From: Histomonas meleagridis
Taxonomy: Eukaryota; Parabasalia; Tritrichomonadida; Dientamoebidae
NCBI GenBank assembly: GCA_020186115.1
Contig: WSYJ01000149.1
Location: 1 to 64,000 of the forward strand
Direction of reading: 5' to 3'
Length of the DNA: 64,000 bases
Shown: positions 22,265 to 32,720 of the stretch, one piece after another
Layout: each line of letters opens with the position of its first letter
Position numbering within the stretch: position 1 is the first letter of the stretch
The notes under the pieces: model-generated
What the model was told of the DNA's origin: nothing
Seen by the model: the letters and a program-made list of their open reading frames with translations, nothing else
Databases searched by the model: none
Made by a program: the position numbers and the translations under genes

Positions 22265-22921
22265 TTAATTACTAATATCATTATATATGAGTTTATACTG
22301 ATTCCGAGTTTGAATCTCCCATCTGTCATTTGGATCGAAGTATTCAAACTTGCCTAGCTCATACTCTGATGTTTTTTCTGTCGGTTCTGCAGCTTTCCGT
22401 AACCAAATCTGCAAATTTGTATCAAATAACCAATCTCTTCTTTTTAACTCTTTTCCTGCGAAATATCTGGTTATAGAACTCTTTGTGTAATAGAATATGA
22501 AAAACAATGTTGATAAATCATATTTTCGCATTGTTTCTGGTTGAAGAAGCTGTTGTAGTGGTTTCTGTGGATAACCATTTGGATGTGAATTATTAGAATC
22601 TACCGTTGGCATCATGTCATAAGGAGGGTCTGGTATAAGATTTTGTGAAGAAGAAAGGGCATAAGCAAAATCTTGTTGACTGAGATCTGATTGAAAAATT
22701 GCTTCTGGTGATTTTATACCAAAAGCATTTAATTGCTGAAACAAAGTTGGCTGTGGTATTGGTTTCTTTATTGATTCTGGTTGATTTGAAACAGGAGCTG
22801 AGGAAGCAGAAGGTGGTGGATGCGTAACATTATTAGGGTGTTGGTTACGCTTTGGAAGCGACGAAAAAGAAGGGAATTCTTCGTCAAGCTTTTTATTATA
22901 AGAAGAATTTACACGGCTCAT
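22265..22921 (-). CDS. CCR4-NOT complex subunit, NOT2/NOT3/NOT5 family
   Basis: 218 aa. Residues 1-130 are Pro/Ser/Gln-rich and disordered. Residues about 133-215 are the NOT-box: YDLSTLFFIFYYTKSS, then RYFAGKELKRRDWLF, WLRKAAEP, YELGKFEYFDP and a final W-x-I-x-x-R-N-Q-Y-K-L segment. This matches the NOT2/3/5 C-terminal domain almost block for block. The family scaffolds the CCR4-NOT deadenylase that shortens mRNA tails. The short length and the LFQQLNAFGIKSPEA stretch favour NOT2 over NOT3/5. CCGTTAAT lies about 35 bases upstream of the ATG. Confidence 0.85.
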   Translation of the reverse strand: MSRVNSSYNKKLDEEFPSFSSLPKRNQHPNNVTHPPPSASSAPVSNQPESIKKPIPQPTLFQQLNAFGIKSPEAIFQSDLSQQDFAYALSSSQNLIPDPPYDMMPTVDSNNSHPNGYPQKPLQQLLQPETMRKYDLSTLFFIFYYTKSSITRYFAGKELKRRDWLFDTNLQIWLRKAAEPTEKTSEYELGKFEYFDPNDRWEIQTRNQYKLIYNDISN

Positions 22922-23067
22922 TTCCTAAATAAGTCGTCCGTTTGTTCAGATTATTAACGGTCCCATTCTAATTCCATCACCATCAAACTTTTTGAATGCA
23001 TATTCGGCCGATTACAGCGGTTTTTTACTATTTCCTATATATTAAACTCGACTTATGATTTCCACCC

Positions 23068-23165
23068 ATCGTAAATAGCGATCATCCTACGATATTGATA
23101 TCATGAATATATAATATATATGCATAGTTGCATCTATGATTAATACAAATCTAAATATAATATCA
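23068..23165 (+). repeat. Diverged direct repeat, copy 1
   Basis: Shares TAGCGATC-TCCTAC, then TTGATAT, ATGAATATATAATATAT and ATGATTAATA in the same order with 24052-24145, about 985 bases downstream. I do not recognise it as a named repeat; it could be a relic of a short dispersed element. Confidence 0.55.
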
Positions 23166-24051
23166 TAATTATCACGAGATAAATCTATTCTTTCATTTTA
23201 AAAGTGACAAAAATCGACTTTTGCATGATTTATATCAAACGATAGCAGTAACGATTAGTGACGATAAAAGCAAATTTGAATGATGGTAAATATTATCAAA
23301 ATTTTACCCTTTCCTCGGAAAGATACGTTATTTATCTACATCATTGTAATTTGGGAACATCCAAATTAAAATTCTTGGTTCGTTAAAGAATAAAAATATT
23401 GATATTTCATCATAGAATCCTGATTTGTTATTTATTCCAAATAATTATATGAAATCTTGATTTTCTTGAATTTATGGATTTATTAAAAAAATGAATGATG
23501 TGATAATTTTTGTAATACCTTAATGATTTACTTATCTAACCTGATTAATAATTTATTATCGATAAAATAGTTTCTGTGTAAGTACATATTCTTGAAATAT
23601 CTTGAAACGACTATGATTTTTTTTCTGAAAAAACCGATTTTTGATCATTGAATTTATTTGATGATTTTTTTATTTATTTTCATTACCCTATATTAGCAAA
23701 ATGTTCAATTTTATCGATTAAATATCTATACAAATGCAATTTGCAAATTATCTTTAAAATACTAACTTGAAATACATTTATCGATTCCTTTTATCTCATA
23801 TTACTTATGTGCTTTCAAATTTCAAATATATTACATTTTTCAATTTATTTGACATCTAATGTTATGATGTTGATTTCTCTATTTTTCCGAATTTGATTCG
23901 ATATCACCGTTTCTTGAGCAAGCTTTATTCTGAAATTGTCTCTGAGAACGATACGAGCTGATTGCGTGATTTTTATACGTCCACTCATTCAAATTTGACT
24001 TCGAACCGCTTGAACATGTAAAATGATATCAATAACTTATAATCAGATTAT

Positions 24052-24145
24052 AATCGTATATAGCGATCTTCCTACAACCTTGATATTTATGAATATATAA
24101 TATATAAATACATTGTGCATTCATGATTAATAAAACTAAGAATAA
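24052..24145 (+). repeat. Diverged direct repeat, copy 2
   Basis: Second copy of the block described at 23068-23165, lying 36 bases upstream of the Tc1 transposon insertion. Confidence 0.55.
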
Positions 24146-24183
24146 TATCTCGATCTATTAAGTAATTGAAAATTCAGAAATTA

Positions 24184-25391
24184 AAGTATTCTTCAATAAG
24201 TTTCCCGAACGATACACTTTTTTAGGCCAATAACCCTCGCACTTCTATTAAAAAGTTCTATTGTTTGGGAAATTTATTGAAGAATTCAAAATTTATTTGT
24301 TTTTTTTAGTAGTTGGTATGATTTTCATTATTGCGAATAACTTGTTGCAGTCTGTCTTGCATAGAGTTTGCAAGATTTTGAAGCATTTCAGGGGAGATGC
24401 TTTTCCAGACTTCGAATATCGCAGCACAGAGCTCACAAATGGTTTTCGGTCTAAGTTCATAAACTTTTCTTTTCATAATCGCCCATAGATTCTCAATTGG
24501 ATTGAGATCTGGGCTCATTGTAGGCCAGTCTTCTAGAATGTTAACGTACATTCTTAAGTAATCTATAGTTTCTCTGCAAGTATGAGCGGTTGCTCCATCT
24601 TGCATTAAAATCCAACCCATGATTCCATAGACTTCATTCATATGCGGTATCAAACCGCTTCCATTTATCAGTTCGTCTACATAGGAAACATGGTCAATGG
24701 TCCCTCTTTCAATAATGATGAGGTTTGTTTTGACTTGGGAAGACATCCCACCAAACACCAAAACCTTATCTGGGAATTTTTTTTCACTAACTATAACTTC
24801 AGGACATTTCTCGCCTTTTTCTCGATAAAGAGGTCGATGATCCTCGTTGAGCCAAAAGTAGCTTTCATCTGTGAACAGCACTTTTGTCCAGTCGGTTCCA
24901 AGCTGCAAATGCTTTTGTGCAAACAATAAACGGTCGCTTTTCTGTTTCTCAGTAAGTGCAAATGAAATCAATGGGTAGCTGAATCGATATTCTAGAATTT
25001 CTCTCGCTATCATGATGGTAGATTCGCTTATAATGTTGTTGAATTTTTCAGATTGGTTAGCAAAGACTGATAACGAAAGATTTGATAATCGTCGATTTTC
25101 TTTCGTCATATCATCAACAAATTCCAGGAGTTCTGTCGTAATTTTTGTCGGGGCTCCAAGTTTTGTTTTTTGAAAGCAAATGTCTTCCCCATCTTTAATC
25201 ATTTTTCGAACCAATTTTACAGTCTTGTGGTCATGACCAGTCATCCGTTGGATGTCCATATCTGAATACCCTAGGTATATCCATTTTGCTATTTCCTGCC
25301 TTCTTTTTATTGTTGTTTTTGTCGCCAGCATGTTCCTTGTCTGCGGAAGTTATTTGATAGCTTTACGTGGGAAACTTATTGAAGAATACTT
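24184..25391 (-). mobile_element. Complete Tc1-type transposon with TIRs and TA duplication
   Basis: Perfect terminal inverted repeats of about 23 bp (AAGTATTCTTCAATAAGTTT plus CCC at 24184-24206 and its complement at 25369-25391) are each flanked by TA (24182-24183 and 25392-25393). This is the target duplication of the Tc1/mariner superfamily. The 1.2-kb element holds one intact transposase gene on the minus strand. With perfect ends and an open frame it could be young or still active. Confidence 0.92.
24306..25331 (-). CDS. Tc1-family DD34E transposase
   Basis: 341 aa, a normal length for the family. Residues about 8-45 form a helix-turn-helix (RQEIAKWIYLGYSDMDIQRM), with a second one near 60-110. 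The catalytic core carries D155 (LFTDESYFW), D245 (MQDGATAH) and E280 (SPDLNPIENLW); 34 residues separate the last two, giving DD34E, the Tc1 signature (mariner proper has DD34D). The transposase cuts at the TIRs and inserts into TA. There is no frameshift or stop, which is notable beside the heavily broken elements nearby. Confidence 0.92.
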   Translation of the reverse strand: MLATKTTIKRRQEIAKWIYLGYSDMDIQRMTGHDHKTVKLVRKMIKDGEDICFQKTKLGAPTKITTELLEFVDDMTKENRRLSNLSLSVFANQSEKFNNIISESTIMIAREILEYRFSYPLISFALTEKQKSDRLLFAQKHLQLGTDWTKVLFTDESYFWLNEDHRPLYREKGEKCPEVIVSEKKFPDKVLVFGGMSSQVKTNLIIIERGTIDHVSYVDELINGSGLIPHMNEVYGIMGWILMQDGATAHTCRETIDYLRMYVNILEDWPTMSPDLNPIENLWAIMKRKVYELRPKTICELCAAIFEVWKSISPEMLQNLANSMQDRLQQVIRNNENHTNY

Positions 25392-25719
25392 TATTTGAGA
25401 AATAATGAAATATTACTTGTTTTATTTGATTATATAAAATCTTGATATTAAATTTTCTTCAAATCAATCGAAAATATTGATAAACTCAAAAAAATTCGAA
25501 TATATTATTGATGGCATATTCATGTAATTGTCGTATATGAGTTATTTTCAATAAGTGAATGCACATTCAGCCATATATTGGTACAAACAATACAAAACTT
25601 TCTAACGATAACTTTTTTAAATGGAATGACAGTTTTTTTATTATTGAATTTTTTCAACGGTACTTTTTTCCCCTTTGCATGATAATTTAAAATCAATTGA
25701 AAAATTATCAGTCATCCTG

Positions 25720-26275
25720 AACAAGAAGGAATTGATATTAATGCTAAAAATATTTATTTGTTTTATTTAGAATTTATTTTAATAATTTTATATTTCAAAA
25801 TAATATTTGGAAATTATTTTGATTAGTTGAGACAGCACTTATGAATGCATCTTCAAATGGTCATATAGAAATAGTTGAATTACTTTTTGAACAAGAAGGA
25901 ATTGATATTAATGCTAAAAATGAAATTTATTTTAATAATTTTATATTTCAAAATAATATTTGGAAATTATTTTGATTAGTTGAGACAGCACTTATGATTG
26001 CATCACAAAAAGGTTATATAGAAATAGTTAAATTACTTTTTGAACAAGAAGGAATTGATATCAATGCTAAAGATATTTTTTTGTTTTATTTAAAATATTT
26101 TGAAAAAATATGAAATTTCATATAAACATTTGGAATTACTTATAAACATATAAAACAGCGCTTATGATAGCATCAAAAAAGAAAAATGCAGAAATTATTC
26201 GATTATTTGCAGACAAAATTCAACATCATAAATGTGACGACATAACAAAATTAAAAGATTCTAAAGGATAAAAGA
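25720..26275 (+). pseudogene. Ankyrin module relic with AT-rich spacers
   Basis: Three to four ankyrin units (TALMNASSNGHIEIVELLFE; TALMIASQKGYIEIVKLLFE; a last TALMIASKKKNAEIIRLF) end in GIDINAK. They are separated by spacers very like those in the palindrome arms (TTTATTTGTTTTATTT...AATAATATTTGGAAATTATTTTGAT). Here the spacers contain in-frame stops and change the frame. No start codon or upstream domain is seen, so it looks like an isolated fragment. Confidence 0.6.
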
Positions 26276-26923
26276 TGTAATATTTAAATATTGAAATAAA
26301 CATTTCCTAAATTCAGTTTGTCTTCATATATTATTATCAACGCATTAAATTTGATTAATATTATTATTATATAAATCAAAATTTGATAAATAGAATATTT
26401 TATATCATATTTCATTGTATGATTTTCATATAATTTGATGATAATAATGTGAAAAAAATGATGAAAAATTCATAGCAACAAAATATTAATTATTATTCAT
26501 AGTATTATTTACTCTTAAAGTTTAATGGAAATCTATTGAGTACACCTTATTATTTTCAGTCCCATTATACAAAATATTTGTGAGGAATCGTATTACCAGG
26601 GCATAACGGTCGTTTCCATTGAATTATTGTATAGTTTATGCTTTCAAATTTTTTCGATAAGTGACGCTTTACGCCAAGTGAAATTAAAATAAAAAATTGA
26701 ATGTGATAAATCGTTTTGCATTGATCAAAATTGAATAAAAATTGAATTCAATTCAAAAAATCAGCTTGTGTATCTAAGATTGAAAGAATTTTATTAATTG
26801 TCTTCATTTATTTTCAATTTTTTTTTTCTAAACTTTCGATATATCAATTAGAACTTCCTCTATTTATTATTACGAATTTTCATTCAGCACAAAATAATAA
26901 AATTATTTTTTATTTATTACATT
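26276..26923. other. Intergenic, nothing recognised
   Basis: AT-rich, no supported ORF. CATAACGGTCG near 26603 resembles the AACG-containing motif seen near other starts but has no adjacent gene. Confidence 0.4.
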
Positions 26924-27949
26924 TTAATTTTCTTTCGCTTTTCCTTCTATTAAATCCAACAAATTCTGTGTTTGCGTATACAATGATCCCCACGATCCGC
27001 CGCTTCTTTTATTATCATTTTCCAAATTATCGACTCGCGCATTTAACTGCACCGATTGCGTCCATTTATTCAATGCGCCATTTACCTCATCGAACATTGG
27101 TAATCGCAAAGTTACATCTTTTTCGTCGACCTTCACAGCCATTACGTTATGAATTCTTGTTAAATTAGAGAACGCGTTACACAAACTTTCGATTTGTGCC
27201 GAAATATTTTCTTTATTTGCGTGTGGTATTGCGTCTGTTAATTTCATGATTCTATTTTTAATGTTTGCAATGATGTTTGTTATTCCATTTGTATAATCTC
27301 TTTCATTGTTTATCAGTTGTTCAATTTTATCGATTAACAAAACGATTTTTTGTTCTTTTTTAACTTTATCAATGTTATGTTTATCATAGATATGAAGTCG
27401 TTCTGATTGTAAATCTATTATTTGCTTTAATAATTTGATATATTCATTAGTTAATGTTTGAGTTCGTTGAGAACATTTATAACGCTCAAGTTCGAATGTA
27501 TCAATTCGTTCATAAATAGTAATTGCGTCATGTAATGTATTATCACTTTTATAATGGATTTCATTAATTAATTGTTGCGATTTCTCTAATTCGCTTTTAG
27601 CTTTAGTGATTTCTTCATCAATTTGCGATAAGTCATTTAATGATGCTTTAAATAATATGTCATTCGAATATGTAATTTTTGGTATGTTAATGTTCTCCGA
27701 TAATGTTTCAATTTCAGTATAAAGAGTTTCGAGCTCTTCTTTCGATCTCATTATCGATTTCTTGGATTCTGTTTTCAATGTAATTATCGATGTACATAAC
27801 TCAGAACATCGTTTTTTATATTCATTTAAATCATAAATATCAATTTCAGAGTGAACAGAATTCGATCCTTGCGTTTGTTGGATGCTTTTTAAGGTGCTGA
27901 TTAACCTTTTAAGAAGTATCTTTTTCTTTGGTATGTGATGTGATCGCAA
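26924..27949 (-). CDS. Coiled-coil C-terminal part of the kelch protein (frame-shifted)
   Basis: About 340 codons without a plausible ATG at the 5' end; the first in-frame ATGs lie well inside. The protein is almost wholly helical with heptad spacing (for example KSELEKSQQLINEI and VDNLENDNKRSGG). It overlaps the kelch ORF by 41 bases in the +1 frame at AAAGAAAAAG. A single base too many or too few in that run would join them into one protein of about 705 aa with kelch propeller plus coiled coil, a common trichomonad layout. I regard the two as one gene. Confidence 0.6.
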   Translation of the reverse strand: MRSHHIPKKKILLKRLISTLKSIQQTQGSNSVHSEIDIYDLNEYKKRCSELCTSIITLKTESKKSIMRSKEELETLYTEIETLSENINIPKITYSNDILFKASLNDLSQIDEEITKAKSELEKSQQLINEIHYKSDNTLHDAITIYERIDTFELERYKCSQRTQTLTNEYIKLLKQIIDLQSERLHIYDKHNIDKVKKEQKIVLLIDKIEQLINNERDYTNGITNIIANIKNRIMKLTDAIPHANKENISAQIESLCNAFSNLTRIHNVMAVKVDEKDVTLRLPMFDEVNGALNKWTQSVQLNARVDNLENDNKRSGGSWGSLYTQTQNLLDLIEGKAKEN

Positions 27950-29021
27950 TTGCTGTATCTTCTAATATGTCTTTATGATAGAACTTTTCAATCTCTAAAT
28001 ACATGTTGAGCTTTTCTTGTGAGAGAAAACGTCGGGCCTTTTGAGCTGCCATAATTAAAGGTGACGTTTTTTGCTTCTTGGAATTGATGTCGAGTAAACT
28101 TGACAAAAATTCAATGTACTTCGGATCGTCAACCCCCGTAAACGGTTCCTCGTTTGATTTGTAGTAAAGAACAGTGGAATTTTGGCCCGTTTCATCTATG
28201 AAAAAGATACCACGCTTCATTGGAAACACAAAGAGTGACGATTCGATTGATGTGGAAAATTCAAGATTAAGCCATACATTATGCTCAAAAATATATATGA
28301 GAGCATCACTTGATACGACCGATTGTGAAAGACCTCCAGTGATAAACAAGTTACCAAAGAATAATGAGGCATGATGTGACCTACGTGCTGGATATAAATA
28401 TGGAGAATCAATTATTGTGACTTCGCCCGTTGAAAGATCAATCAAATACATGTTTCGATTTTCTGCTTTGTTAGCATGAATTCCTCCATATAAACAAACT
28501 TGGGTACCTGATACATATGTGACTGTATGATGAGAGAATGGTAAAGGTGTTGATAAAGGAATTGTTTTGGATTTTCCTGATTTTAGATCTAGAAGAACAA
28601 AATCTTGATAAACATTATGATCAAAAGATCCTCCAGATAATAAAACTGATGACATTGTTGGTATCCAAGTGCAACTGTGATAAGCACGTGGAGCCAAATC
28701 ATGTGTAAAAGCACGCCACCTATCAACTGCAAAAATCCATGCATCAGATATTGTTTTTCCACTAACATTGCCTCCAAAAACGACAATTCCATGTGGTGTA
28801 GAAGTCATAGAATGACCACTTTCTATTGAAAATTGTGGATCAGCTTCCTTTTTCCATTCTTTTGAGTTATATGTCAATGAATAAAGTCCGTTTGGTCCAA
28901 GATAATACAACTGATCATTGTGTACAGTCATTAACTGATGGTGAAGTCTAGAACGCTCTGAATCGATAACTGGTTTGTGGGAAAGAGTGTTCCCTTCATG
29001 AAGCTTCGTCATTTCATTCAT
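27909..29021 (-). CDS. Kelch-repeat protein (N-terminal part of a kelch/coiled-coil protein)
   Basis: 370 aa. At least five kelch-type blades are visible from the double-Gly strand ends (GIVVFGGNVSGK, SVLLSGGSF, QVCLYGGIHA, NLFITGGLS) with the following Trp/Tyr positions (DAWIF, NMYLIDLSTGEV). They form a beta-propeller over residues about 30-290, followed by a helical segment that leads into the coiled coil of the next ORF. Such proteins usually bind other proteins; there is no enzyme motif. The start at 29021 is the first ATG; ATAACGTTCAAC lies just upstream. Confidence 0.75.
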   Translation of the reverse strand: MNEMTKLHEGNTLSHKPVIDSERSRLHHQLMTVHNDQLYYLGPNGLYSLTYNSKEWKKEADPQFSIESGHSMTSTPHGIVVFGGNVSGKTISDAWIFAVDRWRAFTHDLAPRAYHSCTWIPTMSSVLLSGGSFDHNVYQDFVLLDLKSGKSKTIPLSTPLPFSHHTVTYVSGTQVCLYGGIHANKAENRNMYLIDLSTGEVTIIDSPYLYPARRSHHASLFFGNLFITGGLSQSVVSSDALIYIFEHNVWLNLEFSTSIESSLFVFPMKRGIFFIDETGQNSTVLYYKSNEEPFTGVDDPKYIEFLSSLLDINSKKQKTSPLIMAAQKARRFLSQEKLNMYLEIEKFYHKDILEDTAIAITSHTKEKDTS

Positions 29022-29742
29022 TGATGAACACCGTTTAATAGTTGAACGTTATTATAAACAAGAGAAAAGAATTTTATTCAGTAAAAGAATCGTGAAAAAA
29101 CATTTTCTGAGTGACATGTCTTATAAAACTATAGATTCTTGGTCAATAGAAAACCATTGAAGCTTCAATCTCTCTCAATGGCATAGCGAAATAATTTTAA
29201 AGGAGAATCTTCATAATAATCATAATCTTCAAGTCTCAAAAAGTCATGCATAAGTCTTCCTTAAGAACTTATCACATAAAGATTGGAATTGGACTCAATA
29301 TTGTAAAAACTTAATTGTTTCGAATCTTCTAATTCTTTCTATAAAAAGATCAGACTCAGGATAACTGATGTTGAAAAAATTCTTGAGCATGATGGCACTT
29401 TTTATGAAGAAAATTCAAATAATTTATTACAATTGTAAGGTTTATTTACTTCATTGAGAAGGATCCACTTTTTGAAGCCTTAATGAAGAAATGGGTCAAT
29501 CTGGAAGAAAATATTGTGCTTGGACAAAGAAAGAAGAAAAAAATTCAAAGATTTAAGCAGCAGCTTTGGCGGTGATCTCAATGAATTTATGAAATATTTT
29601 CCTGATCGCTCCGGAGTCAATAAAAAAGAAAATAACAAGAATGAACGTTAAATAAAATTCTTAACTTTACTTCGCTATTTTTTGTGAGAATAATTGGTTG
29701 GAAGTTCTCTGTTGAATTCCTTGGCATAAGCTTTTAATAACA
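29022..29742. other. Intergenic, no supported gene
   Basis: About 720 bases with only short broken frames. Some stretches (29450-29640) look like decayed coding sequence rich in Lys/Glu codons, but I cannot assign them. Confidence 0.35.
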
Positions 29743-30525
29743 ATGTGTTATTATCCTGAAGACATTTGTTTCGGCTTTTTTATTCAGTCAATTATAACAG
29801 GTATCGGCTCAATTATTATGGTCATATGTGGAGGTGTGTTTTGGGGGAGATTGAACTTTGATCCAAAATTATTATCCATGGTTTCACTTCCGTTAACACC
29901 ATCTACTGACAATCCGCGAGATATATATATAGTTTCAAATCTAACCAATCAATCTATTTTTTGTGATAATAAGTTTTCAATTAATTATCCAGGTGTGTCT
30001 GGAAGTAGTTTTTTTTCGTTTTATATCATACACAACATGTTTAGCTATGATATCAAAATTACTATTGATGGTGAAAATGTGAATAACTTTAATGTCAGCT
30101 TCAATACAAATCGTGAAAATCTAACAATTATTGAATATCAAAATTTTGAAGATCTTAAAATCGATTCATCCCCTCTTAGGGCTGGTGAATATTTTAGGGC
30201 TTGGTGTCCATCTTCATCACTTATTACCCAATACAATGACATTGATCAGTTATGTAGTACAAGTGAATATCCAATGAAATTCGACAGCAAATATACAATT
30301 TCATACATTGGTGGTGCTACACTCTCACAAACACAAAATATTTTGGAATTTTACAATTCGACATTTATTCCAAATAATTACATTGAAATTCCAGAAGTGT
30401 TTTTGGCAAACATTATCAATTATGATAAGGACTATACTTGGGAAATAGTAACCATTGTCGGTGTTGTGGCCTTTCCTCTTTCATTGATCGAGGGTTTGTT
30501 GATATTTTGTTGTGTTCTCCTTTAA
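29743..30525 (+). CDS. Two-TM surface protein, paralogue A
   Basis: 260 aa of unknown family. A hydrophobic segment at residues about 9-34 (ITGIGSIIMVICGGVFW) is followed by an ectodomain of about 200 aa with several N-glycosylation sequons (NLT, NQS, NVS, NST). A second TM segment near 236-258 ends the protein with almost no tail. It is clearly homologous to the protein at 49497-50321: shared blocks are VICGGVFW, PRDIYIVSNLT, FYIIHNMF, WCPSSSLIT, EYPMK and FYNSTFI. Both TMs at the ends suggest a loop exposed on the cell surface or in a vesicle lumen. Confidence 0.65.
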   Translation: MCYYPEDICFGFFIQSIITGIGSIIMVICGGVFWGRLNFDPKLLSMVSLPLTPSTDNPRDIYIVSNLTNQSIFCDNKFSINYPGVSGSSFFSFYIIHNMFSYDIKITIDGENVNNFNVSFNTNRENLTIIEYQNFEDLKIDSSPLRAGEYFRAWCPSSSLITQYNDIDQLCSTSEYPMKFDSKYTISYIGGATLSQTQNILEFYNSTFIPNNYIEIPEVFLANIINYDKDYTWEIVTIVGVVAFPLSLIEGLLIFCCVLL

Positions 30526-30736
30526 GCAAGGAAAAATATTTATAACTGTATTAAATATCATTTTAAGGTTTACTTTTTTGATATTTTCATTAATTAATAA
30601 CCTTGTGTCTCATCATATTATCAAAAAAAAATTGAGAATTATACTATATATATGAATCAGATCAACAAATAAAATTTTATGATTCACCGATGGGATTTCA
30701 TTCATAAATTATTTATTCTTTACACTCATAACATAA

Positions 30737-31306
30737 AACATTTACAAATTATTTATTATTTACATTAAATATTTACAAATTATTTATTATTTACATTAAA
30801 CATTTACAAATTATTTATTATTTACATTAAACATTTACAAATTATTTATTATTTACATTAAACATTTACAAATTATTTATTATTTACATTAAACATTTAC
30901 AAATTATTTATTATTTACATTAAATATTTACAAATTATTTATTATTTACATTAAACATTTACAAATTATTTATTATTTACATTAAATATTTACAAATTAT
31001 TTATTATTTACATTAAACATTTACAAATTATTTATTATTTACATTAAATATTTACAAATTATTTATTATTTACATTAAATATTTACAAATTATTTATTAT
31101 TTACATTAAATATTTACAAATTATTTATTATTTACATTAAATATTTACAAATTATTTATTATTTACATTAAATATTTACAAATTATTTATTATTTACATT
31201 AAATATTTACAAATTATTTATTATTTACATTAAATATTTACAAATTATTTATTATTTACATTAAATATTTACAAATTATTTATTATTTACATTAAATATT
31301 TACAAA
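30737..31306 (+). repeat. 31-bp minisatellite, about 18 copies
   Basis: Head-to-tail units of TTTACAAATTATTTATTATT followed by TACATTAAA(C/T)A, period 31. Copies are almost identical apart from one C/T position that switches between units. The array ends 44 bases before the stop codon of the gene at 31351-32535, so it lies in or next to that gene's 3' region. Confidence 0.95.
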
Positions 31307-31350
31307 TCATTAAACGCAATTCACAAAATGTTTTAATGTTTACTAATTAT

Positions 31351-32535
31351 TTACATAAACTTTAAGTTGCTCAAGTTCACATTTTCTTTCTTCTTTATGC
31401 ATTTACTTAACTTTTTCCCGTTTTCTGCGATGAACCTTTCGAACTTTTTATTCATTTGATTTATTTCATCTATTTCTCTAATTTTGAGTTCTTCAGTATC
31501 ATTTAATATTTTATCGAAGTTTTTATACAATTCGCAATTTCTATTTCTTAAACATTTATTTTCTTCTTCTATTTTTCTATTTTCGTATTCGATATTATCT
31601 ATTTTTTGTTTCATTTCTTCTATTTCCATTTTAATATTTTTGTTAATATTTTTCAATTCATTTATTTTTAGTTTTAATTCTTTAATTTGAGAATTTTTTT
31701 TCAGTTTTTGGATTTTATCGTTTTGGCACTTTTTCATCAACTTCAAAATTTTTTTACATTTTTCTTCATTATAACAATTTTCATAAAATGGTTCAACTTC
31801 GAATTCGCTTTTGTTTTTATCATTAATTTCTTGGACAAACGAAGTTTTCGATTTGTTACAAAACAATTTGCAATAATTTTCATCTGATGATTGAAGAAAT
31901 ATAATTATCGAACAATTATTTGTTATGAATTTTAATATTTCGTCAAAGTTATTGTTATTTGTTATGATATTTTTCGATTTGTTTTTGATTTGATATATTA
32001 TCTTCGAAAGTTCAATGATTTCATTGTCGTCTGTTAACTCGATAATACCAAAATATGAATTAAATGTTGAAATTATTGTTATGTTATTCAGAGGGTGAAA
32101 TGTTTCATCAAGTTTTTCGCTTCCAATGTAATAATTCTTTTGTTGCGTTGATTGTAATTCATTGTTTGTGGTCAATATGAATGAAATTATATGAGAAAAA
32201 TTAATTACATGACAATTAATAGAAACAAGTAAAAAATTAGAGCCTGACATGAACTTTATGATGTTCTTTTGGATGATATGAAAAATGTTTTCTTCTATTC
32301 GTTTGGTTGAAAGTAATGATACAGTTGAAAAATAATATTTGTTTTCGATTTCTTGAGCTTTATCATTAGTCTTAATAAATGATACATTGTTCATTCCAAT
32401 CTTTTGTTCATCTTCAATTTGTTCAAGTAAAAAATGAGTTTCAACAAATGTTTCAAATTTCTCATTTATCGGTAATTTTTTTGTATTACTTAAATTTTCA
32501 AGTGCTCTTGCGCCGCTTTTCTTTCCTTTTATCAA
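31351..32535 (-). CDS. Coiled-coil protein, possibly a degenerate kinesin-like motor
   Basis: Up to 394 codons. The first ATG is at 32394 and the upstream 47 codons lack one, so the 5' end is uncertain. Residues about 255-370 form a strong coiled coil (KLKINELKNINKNIKMEIEE and following). The region YYFSTVSLLSTKRIEENIF then FMSGSNFLLVSINCHVINFS loosely resembles the kinesin block before and at the P-loop (F-D-x-V...Q...VF and G-x-N-x-x-x-x-x-Y-G-x-T), but no GxxxxGKS/T remains. Kinesin descent is a weak guess; otherwise unknown. Confidence 0.45.
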   Translation of the reverse strand: MIKGKKSGARALENLSNTKKLPINEKFETFVETHFLLEQIEDEQKIGMNNVSFIKTNDKAQEIENKYYFSTVSLLSTKRIEENIFHIIQKNIIKFMSGSNFLLVSINCHVINFSHIISFILTTNNELQSTQQKNYYIGSEKLDETFHPLNNITIISTFNSYFGIIELTDDNEIIELSKIIYQIKNKSKNIITNNNNFDEILKFITNNCSIIIFLQSSDENYCKLFCNKSKTSFVQEINDKNKSEFEVEPFYENCYNEEKCKKILKLMKKCQNDKIQKLKKNSQIKELKLKINELKNINKNIKMEIEEMKQKIDNIEYENRKIEEENKCLRNRNCELYKNFDKILNDTEELKIREIDEINQMNKKFERFIAENGKKLSKCIKKKENVNLSNLKFM

Positions 32536-32720
32536 AGAAGAAACAGATTTTGAGACGTGAAGAAAACTTTTATTTTGTTGATTAATCGTTAATTAATTTT
32601 GATGTGAAAACATCAAATGAAAAAAAACGTTTTTTCTATTGAATTTTTGAATGCACATTGAATTTGCATTCAAAAAGATTTTATGAATTTGTTGATGCAA
32701 AAAAATCTTCATTCTCATAT

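Larger units (their letters stand above)
22922..24181. other. Long AT-rich intergenic region with a diverged direct repeat
   Basis: About 1.26 kb with no supported gene. It contains a diverged direct repeat (23068-23165 and 24052-24145) and ends at the Tc1 element. TAACGGTC near 22957 is a candidate promoter motif for the NOT2-like gene. Confidence 0.6.

Noticed and set aside
30737-31306. 31-bp tandem array as a CRISPR array
   Set aside because: There are no spacers between units, and this is eukaryotic sequence; it is a plain minisatellite.
31351-32535. Firm kinesin assignment
   Set aside because: Only a loose resemblance around the motor N-terminus; the P-loop and switch motifs are absent.
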